The notes under the pieces: model-generated | The model's input: the letters and a program-made list of their open reading frames with translations, nothing else | What the model was told of the DNA's origin: nothing | The model's database searches: none | Shown here: positions 15,789 to 23,858 of the stretch, piece by piece | Position numbering within the stretch: the first letter of the stretch is position 1 | Layout: each line of letters opens with the position of its first letter | Position numbers and translations under genes: made by a program | NCBI GenBank assembly: GCA_938030895.1 | Contig: CALHIV010000011.1 | Coordinates: 124,001-188,000 of the forward strand | Direction of reading: 5' to 3' | DNA: 64,000 nt | Origin: an uncultured Nitrososphaerales archaeon | Lineage (GTDB): Archaea; Thermoproteota; Nitrososphaeria; Nitrososphaerales; Nitrosocaldaceae

Positions 15789-16310
15789 ATGGGTTTGAAG
15801 AGGAGGCTACTACTCCTTGCAATAGCATCCTTAGCATTTATAGCATTCTTCAACCTAGGTGCGAGTAGTGAGATAGGTGAGCAGGATGCAAAGAAGATCA
15901 CAGAGCAGTTCAAGGAGATGGTAGAGAATATAGATGCCTATGGAATATTCCTCAACAACTTCAGGATAGCATTAGCTATGTTCATACCTGCTCTAGGGAT
16001 AGCTGTAGGCTTGTTCTCTGCCTACTCTACAGGTCTAGTCTTCAAGGCCCTAGTTGTAACCACACCAGAACTTGCAGGTATACCTCCATTACTAGTGCTT
16101 GCCACACCATTCGGCATAATGGAGGTTGTATCCTATGGTATAGCTATGTCTCAGAGTGGTATACTCTTACATAACATAATCAAGAAGAGAGGCTTCAAGG
16201 TAGTTATAATCCCAACACTCATACTTATAGGGATAGTATGCGTATTGCTACTTGCTGGTGCATTCATAGAGTACTATATGATAAGGACTGCTATGGAGAG
16301 GGTAAGTTAA
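15789..16310 (+). CDS. SpoIIM/DUF95-family membrane protein
   Basis: 173 residues with an N-terminal TM helix (about 4-25), an extracytoplasmic amphipathic part (EIGEQDAKKITEQFKEMVENI), and three further TM helices at about 58-80, 93-125 and 138-160. The N-terminal FLNNFRIALAMFIPALGI block and the EVVSYGIAMSQS motif resemble the stage II sporulation protein M family, widespread in archaea and of unclear role in membrane organisation. It is on the same strand as orc1/cdc6 with 50 nt between, so it could be co-transcribed. Start ATG 15789. Confidence 0.7.
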   Translation: MGLKRRLLLLAIASLAFIAFFNLGASSEIGEQDAKKITEQFKEMVENIDAYGIFLNNFRIALAMFIPALGIAVGLFSAYSTGLVFKALVVTTPELAGIPPLLVLATPFGIMEVVSYGIAMSQSGILLHNIIKKRGFKVVIIPTLILIGIVCVLLLAGAFIEYYMIRTAMERVS

Positions 16311-16417
16311 ATAGATGAGAGAGGTTAACAACTTGTATCATATGGCCTTTAAGCCCCAATAAGTTAATAGATGATGATAGCAATACAAACATTTACCCCT
16401 TCTGGGTTATACTTGTT

Positions 16418-17164
16418 ATGTTTGGAGCAAGGATACACTACAGCCCTAAACTGGAGGATCCAATAATGGTTGCTGCATTACCAGATATGGGTAATGTTGC
16501 CGGTCTATGTATATCAACCCTAGTCAAGGGATTAAGTGCTGAACTCTTTGCTGAGATATATGCATATTGGCCACCATACGTAACATACAAGGATGGCGTA
16601 ATAGAGTATAGGCAGTCAACCTATAGATTCTACACCTCAAGGATAGATAACATTGTAATATTTGGGGGAGACTTTAACCCTACAGATCCTAGGAGGCTCT
16701 ACGAGGTATGTTATGAGGTAGTCAATATGGCCCAGAGGTTATCAGTGAAGATGTTATACACTGTAGGGGCAGCGTTAAGGCCATCTGTTGGTGCAGAGCC
16801 TAGGGTTTATGGTGCAGTGAACAACAGTAGCCTACTTGATACCCTGAAGGAGCATAATCTGTTCATCCTTGAAGGCGAAGGCCAGATAACTGGGTTCAAC
16901 GGTCTAATACTGGGTATAGCAATGAAGAGAGGGCTAGATGCTATATGCATACTTGGTGAGATAGATAACCCAGAGATAGTACAGCCTAGAACAGCAAAGA
17001 GAGTACTTGAGAGACTGCTTGATATCGCAAAGATAAGGAGGTTCGATATGTCTGAACTGGATGAGGAGGAGAAGAGGAAGAGGTTCATAGAGGAGCAGTT
17101 ACGTTACATGAGTAGCATGCTCGAGAGGGATAAGGGTAGAAGGGATGTAGATATCTACTATTGA
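16418..17164 (+). CDS. PAC2-family protein (proteasome-assembly chaperone fold)
   Basis: 248 residues with the PAC2 layout. It has MVAALPDMGNVAGLCISTLVKGL at 22-44, an IVIFGGDFNP strand, a middle helix, GEGQITGFNGLILGIAM near 149-165, and a C-terminal helix bundle. The family includes the eukaryotic proteasome assembly chaperone PAC2 and archaeal proteins of unknown partner. A second, more typical member is in this window at 35487-36224 and the proteasome beta gene is at 42492, so a proteasome role is conceivable, not shown. Its stop overlaps the convergent CbiE gene by 7 nt. Start ATG 16418. Confidence 0.75.
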   Translation: MFGARIHYSPKLEDPIMVAALPDMGNVAGLCISTLVKGLSAELFAEIYAYWPPYVTYKDGVIEYRQSTYRFYTSRIDNIVIFGGDFNPTDPRRLYEVCYEVVNMAQRLSVKMLYTVGAALRPSVGAEPRVYGAVNNSSLLDTLKEHNLFILEGEGQITGFNGLILGIAMKRGLDAICILGEIDNPEIVQPRTAKRVLERLLDIAKIRRFDMSELDEEEKRKRFIEEQLRYMSSMLERDKGRRDVDIYY

Positions 17165-17883
17165 TTGACTTGTATAGGCTTGATGACCATAACGCATAGA
17201 TCGCTATACTCTCTATCTGGGATATCTACAAGTGTACATCTTGTGATCCTCTCATTGCTCAATGTTAGGTTCTCATATATATCTACGCTGAAACCTCTTA
17301 CATCAATACCCTGCTTCATCAGGAAGATTGCTATATGTTGGGGCATAAAGTCCCATGGTCTAGGTAGGAGTATAACGCTCTTTCTAGCCCTTAATGCACT
17401 AGTAAGAGCATCCTTCTCCCTATCTATGCTACCTGTGATATGGAATGTTATAAGGACTGATCTATCTATTGCAACCTTCGATCTTGCTGCTGCAACCTGT
17501 ATAGAACTTATCCCTGGGATGATCTCAACATCTACACCATTCTCTGTAAATAATGCTAGTAGTTTATCTACTATCTCAGACTCTGAGAAGTCTGGGTCAC
17601 CAGTGAAGAGTATGCAGCATACCTTATCATTACCCTTAAGATCATCGGTGATCTCTGCATAGGTCTCATCCTGTGTCTTCAAGGTTATAATCCTTATATC
17701 CTTCTCCTTACCATTGCTATAGCAATCTATACCGTTTAGAATATCCCTTACAGCATTCAAAGCATGTCTATACCCAACTACTATATCTGCTCTCTCTATA
17801 AGCCTTCTTGCTATATCTGTGATGTAATCCTTGCCACCAGGTCCTACCCCCACAAGGTATACCTTGCTCATACGAAGAGGCAA
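17158..17883 (-). CDS. cbiE: Cobalt-precorrin C5-methyltransferase, CbiE-like
   Basis: SAM-dependent methyltransferase of the tetrapyrrole methylase family, 241 residues. The N-terminal motif VGVGPGGKDYIT (11-22), DIVVGYRHAL, LFTGDPDFS (about 92-100), VEIIPGISSIQVAAARS, and the C-terminal VDIYENLTLSNERITR with DLCVMVI match CbiE, which methylates C5 in the anaerobic cobalamin route. It stands alone, with no other cbi gene in the window, and the CbiT partner is absent here. Assignment rests on the YENLT and GISSIQ motifs. Another precorrin methylase is possible. Start ATG 17871 or 17883. Confidence 0.75.
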   Translation of the reverse strand: MPLRMSKVYLVGVGPGGKDYITDIARRLIERADIVVGYRHALNAVRDILNGIDCYSNGKEKDIRIITLKTQDETYAEITDDLKGNDKVCCILFTGDPDFSESEIVDKLLALFTENGVDVEIIPGISSIQVAAARSKVAIDRSVLITFHITGSIDREKDALTSALRARKSVILLPRPWDFMPQHIAIFLMKQGIDVRGFSVDIYENLTLSNERITRCTLVDIPDREYSDLCVMVIKPIQVNQ

Positions 17884-17888
17884 AAGAT

Positions 17889-17900
17889 TTAATTATATAA
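17889..17900 (+). promoter_or_regulatory. TATA-like box for a 39-aa ORF
   Basis: TTAATTATATAA lies about 20-27 nt upstream of ATG 17918. It supports transcription of the short ORF and lies in the divergent gap to CbiE. Confidence 0.4.
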
Positions 17901-17917
17901 GCCTATGCTGTACTTGC

Positions 17918-18037
17918 ATGGTCTTAGATGAGAAGAGAGTACCAAAGGAGATATACGATTGGTTGATCTCAGAGTCGATCAACTTCCCTAGCGAGGGTTT
18001 GAAGAAGAAGGGTAGTAGCAACAACAGGAAGGAGTAA
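17918..18037 (+). CDS. Very small basic protein (39 aa)
   Basis: A 39-residue ORF from ATG 17918 with a TATA-like box at the right distance. It has an N-terminal helix (VPKEIYDWLISESINF) and a Lys/Ser/Asn-rich basic tail. The helix plus basic tail could bind nucleic acid. The short length makes it uncertain. I do not recognise it. Confidence 0.4.
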   Translation: MVLDEKRVPKEIYDWLISESINFPSEGLKKKGSSNNRKE

Positions 18038-18169
18038 GTTAATACAACGAGTAGATGAATAATAAGCAGAATCGAGTATACCCTTATATTATTAGATATC
18101 CATCTAGCGATCCCTTTTAGAAGGGAATTGGAATAAAACCCTTATATCCATCCTATGTAAAGATATGGT

Positions 18170-18508
18170 ATGCAGTTCGATTATGAGGAGTTTCAGAGCG
18201 TGGAAGAGGTGATGGCATACCTTGTAACTATTGCACCACTGATGAAGCAGGTTATGACCTTGCATACATATAGAGGATATACATTCGCTCTACTACCATT
18301 CTCCCCCCTCTCTGGAGACCATATACTCATGGTCTATGCTAAGAAGGAGATTGAACATGGTCTATTAGAGTTTGATATCTCAACCCTGAAGTACAGAAAG
18401 GTCAGTGCAGTTGAGAGGGCTGACAAGAACTACTTCATAGTTACAACGCCAAAGAGGAATACACTTGCAGATAAGGCTATAGAAGAGTTGGAGAGGAGTA
18501 GCAGTTAG
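18170..18508 (+). CDS. Hypothetical small alpha-beta protein
   Basis: 112 residues, starting at ATG 18170 with a TATA-like CTTATATC about 28 nt upstream. Predicted pattern: a helix (FQSVEEVMAYLVTIAPLMKQVM), then several strands (FALLPF, HILMVYAKK, LLEFDI, YFIVTT) and a C-terminal helix. The organisation is like a small mixed alpha-beta fold. No catalytic motif or Cys is seen. The function is unknown. Confidence 0.5.
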   Translation: MQFDYEEFQSVEEVMAYLVTIAPLMKQVMTLHTYRGYTFALLPFSPLSGDHILMVYAKKEIEHGLLEFDISTLKYRKVSAVERADKNYFIVTTPKRNTLADKAIEELERSSS

Positions 18509-18584
18509 GTTAGCGGTAAGGTAGGATGGAATAGTTAGTAAGAGGTACGAGACTAATCAGATGGGTAAGCAATGATATACATGA

Positions 18585-18617
18585 TATTTTAATTGAGGCT
18601 TTATTTTAATTGAGGCT
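18585..18617. repeat. 16-bp direct repeat, two copies
   Basis: TATTTTAATTGAGGCT occurs at 18585-18600 and again at 18602-18617, separated by one base, between two convergent genes. It could be a replication slippage product or a paired binding site. Nothing else is seen in this gap. Confidence 0.6.
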
Positions 18618-18655
18618 AGGGAGTAGATTTACATCCCCTATTTATAGATAGTTAG

Positions 18656-19291
18656 TTAGTATACATAATTTATAATCAACTCTCTGATAGGTCCTTTTGT
18701 ATCTATATTATGCTTTACTACACGCACTAGAAGTTGGTAATCCCTACGGACATACTTTGCTGATAGTATGGTACTGCTCTTACTCCATAGGTATCTAGCG
18801 CTGTATCCCTTTTTATCTTTAACCTGATCATCAACCATCCTCTTCTTTACACTAGTTACAAGGAATGGTATTGTATACTTCTCCGCATGCATAGCAAGTA
18901 GTAATATATAGGATATTAGTAGTTGGTTCAACGATACTACCTTAACCCCATCGTATAGATGGTAGAAACCATGTATAGAGTCTAATACCACTAACCTAGT
19001 ACTATCATCTATGCTTGAACATGCATCAGCAAACAACTCTTCAACTCTACCTCTATCTGGTATGAATATATCCATCTTCACACTCTTGCTATCTATTATG
19101 CCATGTATTATATAGGCGGTTAAGACAGTATCAAGATCTATATACACTACTCTCCTTCCCTCTTTTACAGATCTTACGAGGCTGGATAGGAAGCATATCC
19201 TCGCCATGGCATCCTCTGCCACTAGAAGGTTGATCCCATTACCATCTAGTAAGTTGAGTATACTCCCACCATCACCATCAACCATACTCAT
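18656..19291 (-). CDS. RecA-fold ATPase-like protein lacking a P-loop
   Basis: 211 residues, with start ATG 19291 or 19285. The layout follows a RadA/KaiC-type core: a strand NLLVAEDAMAR (21-31) where Walker A would be, a strand RRVVYIDLD (46-54), a Walker B-like RLVVLDSIHGFY (99-110), then PFLVTSVKKR, as in the loop after the RecA core strands, and a late IRELIINY strand. The GxxxxGKT loop is absent, replaced by VAEDAMARI, while the Walker B strand with Asp104 is kept. This suggests a structural or regulatory paralogue that no longer hydrolyses ATP. It is divergent from the class V aminotransferase with 38 nt between. Confidence 0.55.
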   Translation of the reverse strand: MSMVDGDGGSILNLLDGNGINLLVAEDAMARICFLSSLVRSVKEGRRVVYIDLDTVLTAYIIHGIIDSKSVKMDIFIPDRGRVEELFADACSSIDDSTRLVVLDSIHGFYHLYDGVKVVSLNQLLISYILLLAMHAEKYTIPFLVTSVKKRMVDDQVKDKKGYSARYLWSKSSTILSAKYVRRDYQLLVRVVKHNIDTKGPIRELIINYVY

Positions 19292-19329
19292 ATCTTTAAA
19301 TTGTACTATTGTAAATATGTAGTGATAAT

Positions 19330-20547
19330 ATGGATTTGGACCCAGATTCTATAAAGAAAGACTTCCCACGGATGAGGCATATCTACCTTAACAATGCATC
19401 TAGCGCACCTGTACCATTCATAGCAATAAAGGCTGTTACAGACTTCCTCATCTCTTACGGTGAGTATGGTCCAGACTCTAGTGTATCAGCATCAATGGTT
19501 GATGATCTCATCAGTAGGACAAGGAAGGAGATAGCAAGGCTAATAAACTGCAGGGAGGATGAGATAATATTCACGCAGAGTACAACCCATGCAATAAATA
19601 TTATTGCAAATGCCTTAGATATCAAGAGGGGAGATGTTATAGTCATAAGGGATGGTGAGCACGAGCATCCTGCCAACTACTATGCATGGCTAAGGTTAAA
19701 GAAGCAAAAGGAGATAGCAATAAAGAGCCTAAACTTGAAGGATGAGGATGGGAGTATAGATGTGGAGGAGTTAAAGAAGATTGTTGACTCAAGGACAAGG
19801 CTTGTAGCATTGAGCCATGTACTCTTTAACACAGGGTTGATACTCCCGATAGAGGAGGTTAGTAGAGTGCTAAGGGATAAAGATAAAGATAAAGATAAAG
19901 ATAGAGAGCGAAGGGTACACCTCTGTGTAGATGCTGCACAGAGTGTTGGCTGTATGGAGGTTGATGTAAAGAGACTTGGCTGTTCATTCATGGTATTCCC
20001 ATCATCAAAATGGCTCTGCGCACCCACTGGTCTAGGCATACTCTATTGCAGTAGGGATGCATGGGATGATGTAGAACCATTGTATGTTGGTGGAGAATCA
20101 GCATTCATACACGATGGTATGCTCTACTATAGGGATATGCCTTACAGGATGCAGGCTGGGTTTAGAGGATACCCACTCCTTGCTGGCTTGCTAGCATCAT
20201 TGCAGTATATAAGCAGTATAGGTATAGCAAGGATAAGGAACTGGAATATGCACTTGGCAGATATGGTAAAGGAAGGGTTGAGAGATGATGAACATATCAA
20301 GGTTTATGGGCCAGATGATTCAAGGTTGAGATCATGCATAGTATCATTCAACTTTAATTACAAGGATAGCGATGTAATGGTGAGTAGATTGGTTAGAGAC
20401 CTTGAGAGAGAGGGCATAATAGTAGCAGAGAGAGAAGTCTTGAAGAAGAAAATAGTCAGGGTATCTCCTCACTTCTTCAACAGCGAAGATGATATAGCAA
20501 GGTTCTTATCTACATTGAATAGACTGCTACCAACGCTCACTTCTTGA
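19330..20547 (+). CDS. Class V aminotransferase (cysteine desulfurase / epimerase-like)
   Basis: PLP fold type I enzyme, 405 residues. The N-terminal YLNNASSAPVP (19-29) and EIIFTQSTTHAIN (about 78-90) bind PLP phosphate. The ring-binding Asp lies in HLCVDAAQSVG. The Schiff-base lysine is in FPSSKWLCAPTGLG. Cysteine desulfurases of the SufS group, isopenicillin-N epimerases and kynureninase-like enzymes share this form. No clear active-site Cys loop was identified, so the sulfurtransferase role is unsure. An in-frame DKDKDKDKD run (about 184-192) is encoded by a GATAAA hexanucleotide repeat. It shares a 38-bp divergent promoter with the P-loop-less RecA-like gene. Confidence 0.8.
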   Translation: MDLDPDSIKKDFPRMRHIYLNNASSAPVPFIAIKAVTDFLISYGEYGPDSSVSASMVDDLISRTRKEIARLINCREDEIIFTQSTTHAINIIANALDIKRGDVIVIRDGEHEHPANYYAWLRLKKQKEIAIKSLNLKDEDGSIDVEELKKIVDSRTRLVALSHVLFNTGLILPIEEVSRVLRDKDKDKDKDRERRVHLCVDAAQSVGCMEVDVKRLGCSFMVFPSSKWLCAPTGLGILYCSRDAWDDVEPLYVGGESAFIHDGMLYYRDMPYRMQAGFRGYPLLAGLLASLQYISSIGIARIRNWNMHLADMVKEGLRDDEHIKVYGPDDSRLRSCIVSFNFNYKDSDVMVSRLVRDLEREGIIVAEREVLKKKIVRVSPHFFNSEDDIARFLSTLNRLLPTLTS

Positions 20548-20791
20548 CCTGCTGCCCCTGTCCCTCTATAACTATCATTGTAAGTGTTGATCTAACCTTG
20601 TCTATCCTCCTTATCTTCCATGTTATTATCTCCCTCAATTTATCCATCGAGTCCGACTCTATCTTTGCTACTATATCATATACACCGTATACTCCAGCAA
20701 CCTCTTTCGTCTCCGGTATCTTCCTTATCTCCTTTATTATCTCATCTTCTGCTCCTAGGTCACAGTTTATTAGTACATATGCTGATGGCAT
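20537..20791 (-). CDS. Stand-alone Lrp/AsnC effector (RAM) domain protein
   Basis: 84 residues, only the ligand-binding ferredoxin-like RAM domain: YVLINCDLGAEDEIIKEIRKI, then EVAGVYGVYDIVAKIES and IRRIDKVRSTLTMIVIE. This pattern matches the C-terminal half of Lrp/AsnC with no DNA-binding domain. Such proteins form dimers and octamers and may sense amino acids or modify full-length Lrp proteins such as the one at 48051-48527. Its stop overlaps the convergent aminotransferase by 11 nt. Start ATG 20791. Confidence 0.8.
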   Translation of the reverse strand: MPSAYVLINCDLGAEDEIIKEIRKIPETKEVAGVYGVYDIVAKIESDSMDKLREIITWKIRRIDKVRSTLTMIVIEGQGQQVKK

Positions 20792-21141
20792 AATCTAGCA
20801 TGATTATTCCAGTATTTAACCTATTCTATCATCAATCGGCTCTGTAGAGGCCATACCATCAATACAGTTAATCTGCACACGTAGGCAATTACCTTACCTT
20901 ATCCTACCTTATCCTACCTTACCCTACTCTACCCTATCCTACACTACACTATCTGACTTAACATCAACCCTATTCTGCTTTCATGCATTACCCGTATGTA
21001 ATATTGATCTTATGGTGCAATTCCTCATACAAGAGGCTAAATTCTATGGTTTCTATTCTATTCTATTCTATGGTTTCTAGAGAGCCTATCATAATAATCA
21101 GTGTAGAGAGATGGTTTTAAACTATGATTTAGGATACTAGT
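20792..21141. other. Intergenic region with a pyrimidine-rich tandem repeat
   Basis: No gene is seen. A tract of roughly 5- and 10-bp units based on CCTTA and CCTA runs from about 20891 to 20952, followed further on by a TTCTA/TTCTATT tract at about 21050-21076. They look like slippage-prone simple sequence. The 10-bp period could bend DNA, but no function is shown. Confidence 0.5.
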
Positions 21142-21351
21142 TCATCTCTTCCTACCCTTATCCTTACCACTGTACTTTATGGCCTTGAACCTTAACGATA
21201 ATCCAAATATCAGTATCCCAGTAACTATGAGCATCATCCCCCTTATGAATGCGAACTCATCACCAGATATGAAGATTGCAAGTATGCCGATGACTATTAT
21301 AGTTACACCAGCCCCTATGCCTATAACACCTATATTGATAGCCATTGCCAT
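21142..21351 (-). CDS. Small membrane protein, two predicted TM helices
   Basis: About 69 residues from ATG 21351 (a TTG upstream at 21360 was rejected). Helix 1 covers about 3-25 (INIGVIGIGAGVTIIVIGILAIFI), and helix 2 about 37-54 (GMMLIVTGILIFGLSL). A basic tail KAIKYSGKDKGRKR suggests that the C-terminus is cytoplasmic. The function is unknown. Confidence 0.5.
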   Translation of the reverse strand: MAMAINIGVIGIGAGVTIIVIGILAIFISGDEFAFIRGMMLIVTGILIFGLSLRFKAIKYSGKDKGRKR

Positions 21352-21409
21352 AGTATGCAAGGCAGTGATTTAAAAAGGATAGGAAAAATAAGAGCAATTG
21401 ATTCTAGAA

Positions 21410-21733
21410 CTACCCATTAGGTTGGGACTCCAGCCTCTTGCATGCTGTAACTAGGTCATCGAATGTTCCTAACGGTACTATCTTCAAGAGATTGAACGAT
21501 GCTATACCAAGATCTATAGCGAACCTCTGAAGTCTATGAGCATCTTCAGCATCAGTGACCCATACAAATGTATGCTCTAGTGCTGAATGGTACATACCTA
21601 AGAACCTTACACCATGTCTCTTTGATACATCATCCAAGCGCTCATTTATGCTCAACACTACACTCCTACTCTTCTCATTGTATAATGGGCAGCTCTCAAC
21701 TGTATGTTCTCCAAATAGACCATAGAGGGGCAT
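21410..21733 (-). CDS. Conserved-looking hypothetical alpha-beta protein
   Basis: 107 residues from ATG 21733. It looks like a small ferredoxin-like or dimeric alpha-beta barrel protein: MPLYGLFGEHTVESCPLYN at the N-terminus, a helix SINERLDDVSKRHGV, a strand LGMYHSALEHTFVWVTDA, a helix DAHRLQRFAIDLG, and a final NLLKIVPL strand. Several His, Cys and Glu residues could be functional. Proteins with the YxLFGxH start are known in archaea without a function. I do not recognise it further. Confidence 0.5.
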   Translation of the reverse strand: MPLYGLFGEHTVESCPLYNEKSRSVVLSINERLDDVSKRHGVRFLGMYHSALEHTFVWVTDAEDAHRLQRFAIDLGIASFNLLKIVPLGTFDDLVTACKRLESQPNG

Positions 21734-21842
21734 TATGAATATGCTATGAGATGTACATTTAACATTTGCTCATCTTGTGCTGCTAACCTTTACACTCAAG
21801 GTATCATAAAGTATATTAATGATCCAATTAGTTCTGCTACTA

Positions 21843-22892
21843 ATGAAGGCAGCTGTATTCAGAGAGTATAGCAAGGATCCTAGGAATGTAGTTAAGATAG
21901 AGGATATAGATGTGCCGAAGATAAAGCCCAATGAGGTACTCATCAAGGTTGAAGCTGCAGCATACAATTACAACGATCTCTGGGCAATATGGGGCGAGCC
22001 TATCAAGGTTCCAATGCCCCACATCTCTGGTAGTGATGCTGCTGGAACGGTAGTTGAGGTAGGCGAAGAGGTGACAAGGTTCAAAAAGGGAGATAGGGTA
22101 GTATCTCACTCAAACATAGCATGTAGAAAGTGCGACCTATGTATCTCTGGTAGGGAGTATGACTGCAACGATAGACTTGTATGGGGGTTCCAGACAGGCC
22201 CTCTAGATGGTGCATACGCTGAGTATACAAAACTACCAGAGGTCAATCTTGTGAAACTGCCAGATAATGTATCATTCATAGATGCTGCAGCAGTCTCGAT
22301 GGTTGGGATGACATCATGGCATATGCTGGTAGGTAGGGCTAAGATACAGCCAGGGCAGACAGTGCTTATAATGGGAGGTACTAGTGGTGTTGGGAGCATA
22401 GGTATACAGATAGCAAAACTATTCAACTGCACAGTTATAGCAACTGCAGGTAACAATGAGAAGATGGATGTGTGTATGAAGCTTGGTGCTGATTATGTAG
22501 TGAACCATAGGGAGCCAGACTGGGCCAAGAAGGTTAGAGAGTACACAAATAAGCAGGGTGTGGATGTTGTATTTGAGCATATAGGCAAGTCTGTATTTCC
22601 AGATGAGGTTAAGTTATTAAAGATGGGAGGTACACTGGTAACCACTGGCGCAACGACAGGCTATGATAGCACACTAGATCTAAGGTATCTATTCTTCAAG
22701 GGACTCAACCTCTTGGGATCCACACAAGGTACAAGAGCAGAGCTCAGCGAGGTTATATACTGGGTCTCTAAGGGCAAGATAAAGCCGTATGTGCATGATG
22801 TACTTCCATTCAGCAGGATGGTTGAAGGGCATGTTATGATGATGGAGAATAAGATAATAGGCAAGTTGGTGACAACACCATCCAAACTCTAA
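21843..22892 (+). CDS. MDR-family reductase, crotonyl-CoA reductase-like
   Basis: 349 residues from ATG 21843 (an upstream in-frame ATG at 21819 adds eight unlikely residues). A zinc-MDR protein with structural zinc Cys94, Cys97, Cys100 and Cys108, and a nucleotide loop GGTSGVGS. The catalytic zinc Cys is missing (AAYNYND instead of GICxSD), as is the GHE histidine motif. YNYNDLWAIWG and PHISGSDAAG resemble crotonyl-CoA carboxylase/reductase and acryloyl-CoA reductase-like enzymes. In the 3-hydroxypropionate/4-hydroxybutyrate cycle of ammonia oxidisers an acryloyl-CoA reductase is needed, so this is a candidate, by inference. The downstream CitE-like gene begins after about 67 nt. Confidence 0.7.
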   Translation: MKAAVFREYSKDPRNVVKIEDIDVPKIKPNEVLIKVEAAAYNYNDLWAIWGEPIKVPMPHISGSDAAGTVVEVGEEVTRFKKGDRVVSHSNIACRKCDLCISGREYDCNDRLVWGFQTGPLDGAYAEYTKLPEVNLVKLPDNVSFIDAAAVSMVGMTSWHMLVGRAKIQPGQTVLIMGGTSGVGSIGIQIAKLFNCTVIATAGNNEKMDVCMKLGADYVVNHREPDWAKKVREYTNKQGVDVVFEHIGKSVFPDEVKLLKMGGTLVTTGATTGYDSTLDLRYLFFKGLNLLGSTQGTRAELSEVIYWVSKGKIKPYVHDVLPFSRMVEGHVMMMENKIIGKLVTTPSKL

Positions 22893-22959
22893 TTTAATTC
22901 ATTATATTATTTTATTGTTGAGAGTAAAGACTAAATCATCTCTTATCATCTTATATGCT

Positions 22960-23838
22960 ATGGCTTTAGCGGGTAGACTGTTGAGGACGTTACTCTTCGT
23001 GCCAGGTAATAACCCAAGATTCATAGAGAAGGCTAGAGTGCTAAGAGCAGATCTCATCTGTCTAGACCTTGAGGACTCTGTACCAGTGGGTGAGAAGGAT
23101 AGAGCAAGAGAGTTGGTGAGGGATGCTTTGAAGGCTAGGAGCAATTACGCATCTGAACTCTATGTTAGAGTTAACTCACCAGAGTCAAGGCTAATCGAGG
23201 ATGATCTGAAGGGTATAGTAGTTGATGGGCTTGACGGTATAGTCATACCTAAAGTGAATGAGCCAGAGGAGGTAGTGAGGATAGCACAGATGCTGGATGA
23301 GTTGGAGCATAAAAATGCTACGAGTAAGAGAGTAGAGATCATGCCATCGATAGAGAGTGCAAGGGGAGTGGTTAATGCATACCATATAGCATCTTCCAGC
23401 GATAGGGTCTCAGCATTGGTATTCGGTGTATTCGACTTTATGCACGATATGGGATTGGAGTATAGTGTAGATGCTATAGGATACAGTTATGCTAGGGCCA
23501 AGGTGCCAGTAGATGCAAGGGCAGCAGGTGTCTATGCCATAGATGGTATATGGCAGGATATAGAGGATGTGGATGGACTAGTAAGGGATGCCATGATAGG
23601 GATGAGATTGGGTTACAAGGGTAAGAGCATAATACACCCAAAGCAGATAGAGCCTGTGCATAAGGTGTTCATCCCAAGCAAGGATGAGATTGAGTGGGCA
23701 AGGAAGGTTGTAGCGGCACTCGAAGATGCGATGAAGCAGGGTAAGGGTGCTGTTAGGCTTGAAGGTAAGATGGTAGATGCTGTGCACTACAAGAGGGCAA
23801 AGGCGTTACTAGATACCGTTGATATGATAAAGGCCTAG
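22960..23838 (+). CDS. HpcH/HpaI aldolase / CitE-like lyase
   Basis: 292 residues from ATG 22960 (a TTG upstream at 22915 would extend it by 15). A TIM-barrel lyase of the citrate lyase beta/malyl-CoA lyase group. RTLLFVPGNNPRFIEKA is the family start. Acidic metal and CoA-binding motifs follow: LICLDLEDSVP, VRVNSP, IVIPKV, IMPSIESARG, ALVFGVFDF and GKSIIHPKQIEPV. Such enzymes cleave (3S)-citryl-CoA, malyl-CoA or methylmalyl-CoA. Which one is not readable from sequence. The gap to ribE is only 20 nt, so it may be read on the same transcript as the riboflavin genes. Confidence 0.82.
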   Translation: MALAGRLLRTLLFVPGNNPRFIEKARVLRADLICLDLEDSVPVGEKDRARELVRDALKARSNYASELYVRVNSPESRLIEDDLKGIVVDGLDGIVIPKVNEPEEVVRIAQMLDELEHKNATSKRVEIMPSIESARGVVNAYHIASSSDRVSALVFGVFDFMHDMGLEYSVDAIGYSYARAKVPVDARAAGVYAIDGIWQDIEDVDGLVRDAMIGMRLGYKGKSIIHPKQIEPVHKVFIPSKDEIEWARKVVAALEDAMKQGKGAVRLEGKMVDAVHYKRAKALLDTVDMIKA

Positions 23839-23858
23839 ATGCACATGAAGGTGGTAAG

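Noticed and set aside
19680-20039. Antisense open frame with long Ser-Leu runs
   Set aside because: It is the shadow of the aminotransferase, produced by the GATAAA repeat and codon bias.
20891-20952. CCTTATCCTA repeats as a CRISPR array
   Set aside because: Units are 5-10 bp without spacers, so it is a simple sequence tract.
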